Shown here one piece after another: positions 4,950 through 5,001 of a DNA stretch of 5,001 nt. The notes under the pieces were generated by a model. It ran no database searches. It worked only from the letters and a program-made list of their open reading frames with translations, and had not been told where the DNA came from. This stretch comes from UBA5868 sp964482025 (GTDB lineage: Bacteria > Pseudomonadota > Gammaproteobacteria > Pseudomonadales > Cellvibrionaceae): NCBI GenBank assembly GCA_964482025.1, contig CAYZVN010000133.1, positions 1 to 5,001 on the forward strand. The letters are read 5' to 3'. Within the stretch, counting starts at the first letter, position 1. Each line of letters starts with the position of its first letter. Position numbers and translations under genes: made by a program.

Positions 4950-5001
<52 letters not shown>

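Overview
The window looks like a stretch of gammaproteobacterial chromosome. The QueF, YadG-like and YadH-like proteins align closely and at full length with their Escherichia coli and Pseudomonas counterparts. The MASE2-like class III adenylate cyclase resembles Pseudomonas CyaB, and the tRNA-Ser(GGA) and tRNA-Gly(GCC) carry encoded CCA ends in the gammaproteobacterial style. A marine or Cellvibrio-like lineage is my best guess, but that is inference.

Layout. Positions 1-260 hold no protein gene. They contain two copies (1-64 and about 116-251) of a structured repeat whose end mimics the T-arm, acceptor strand and CCA of tRNA-Ser, followed by an A-run and a GC hairpin. The second copy lies head-to-head with the real tRNA-Ser(GGA) gene (262-349, minus strand), so the two form a long quasi-palindrome around the tRNA terminator. 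Positions 350-832 are non-coding as far as I can tell: a probable tRNA promoter, several hairpins, a G-rich patch, and the leader of the next gene. Positions 833-2215 (plus) encode a membrane-anchored class III adenylate cyclase. Convergent to it on the minus strand is a tight three-gene unit read from right to left: an ABC ATPase (yadG-like, 4788 to 3832), its ABC-2 permease (yadH-like, 3835 to 3062, four-base GTGA overlap) and queF (3053 to 2238, eight-base gap). Right of the unit are a probable regulatory region with an inverted repeat, a strong intrinsic terminator, and the 3' part of a tRNA-Gly(GCC) gene that runs off the window.

How the genes fit together. The cyclase would turn an unknown membrane signal into cAMP. 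YadG and YadH would form one membrane exporter of unknown substrate. QueF makes preQ1, a precursor of the queuosine used in tRNA anticodons, and is placed so that it should be translated together with the exporter. None of the protein genes is novel in type. The most unusual material is the tRNA-tail repeat family on the left, with perfect hairpins, a CCA-bearing tRNA-like end and a shared terminator.
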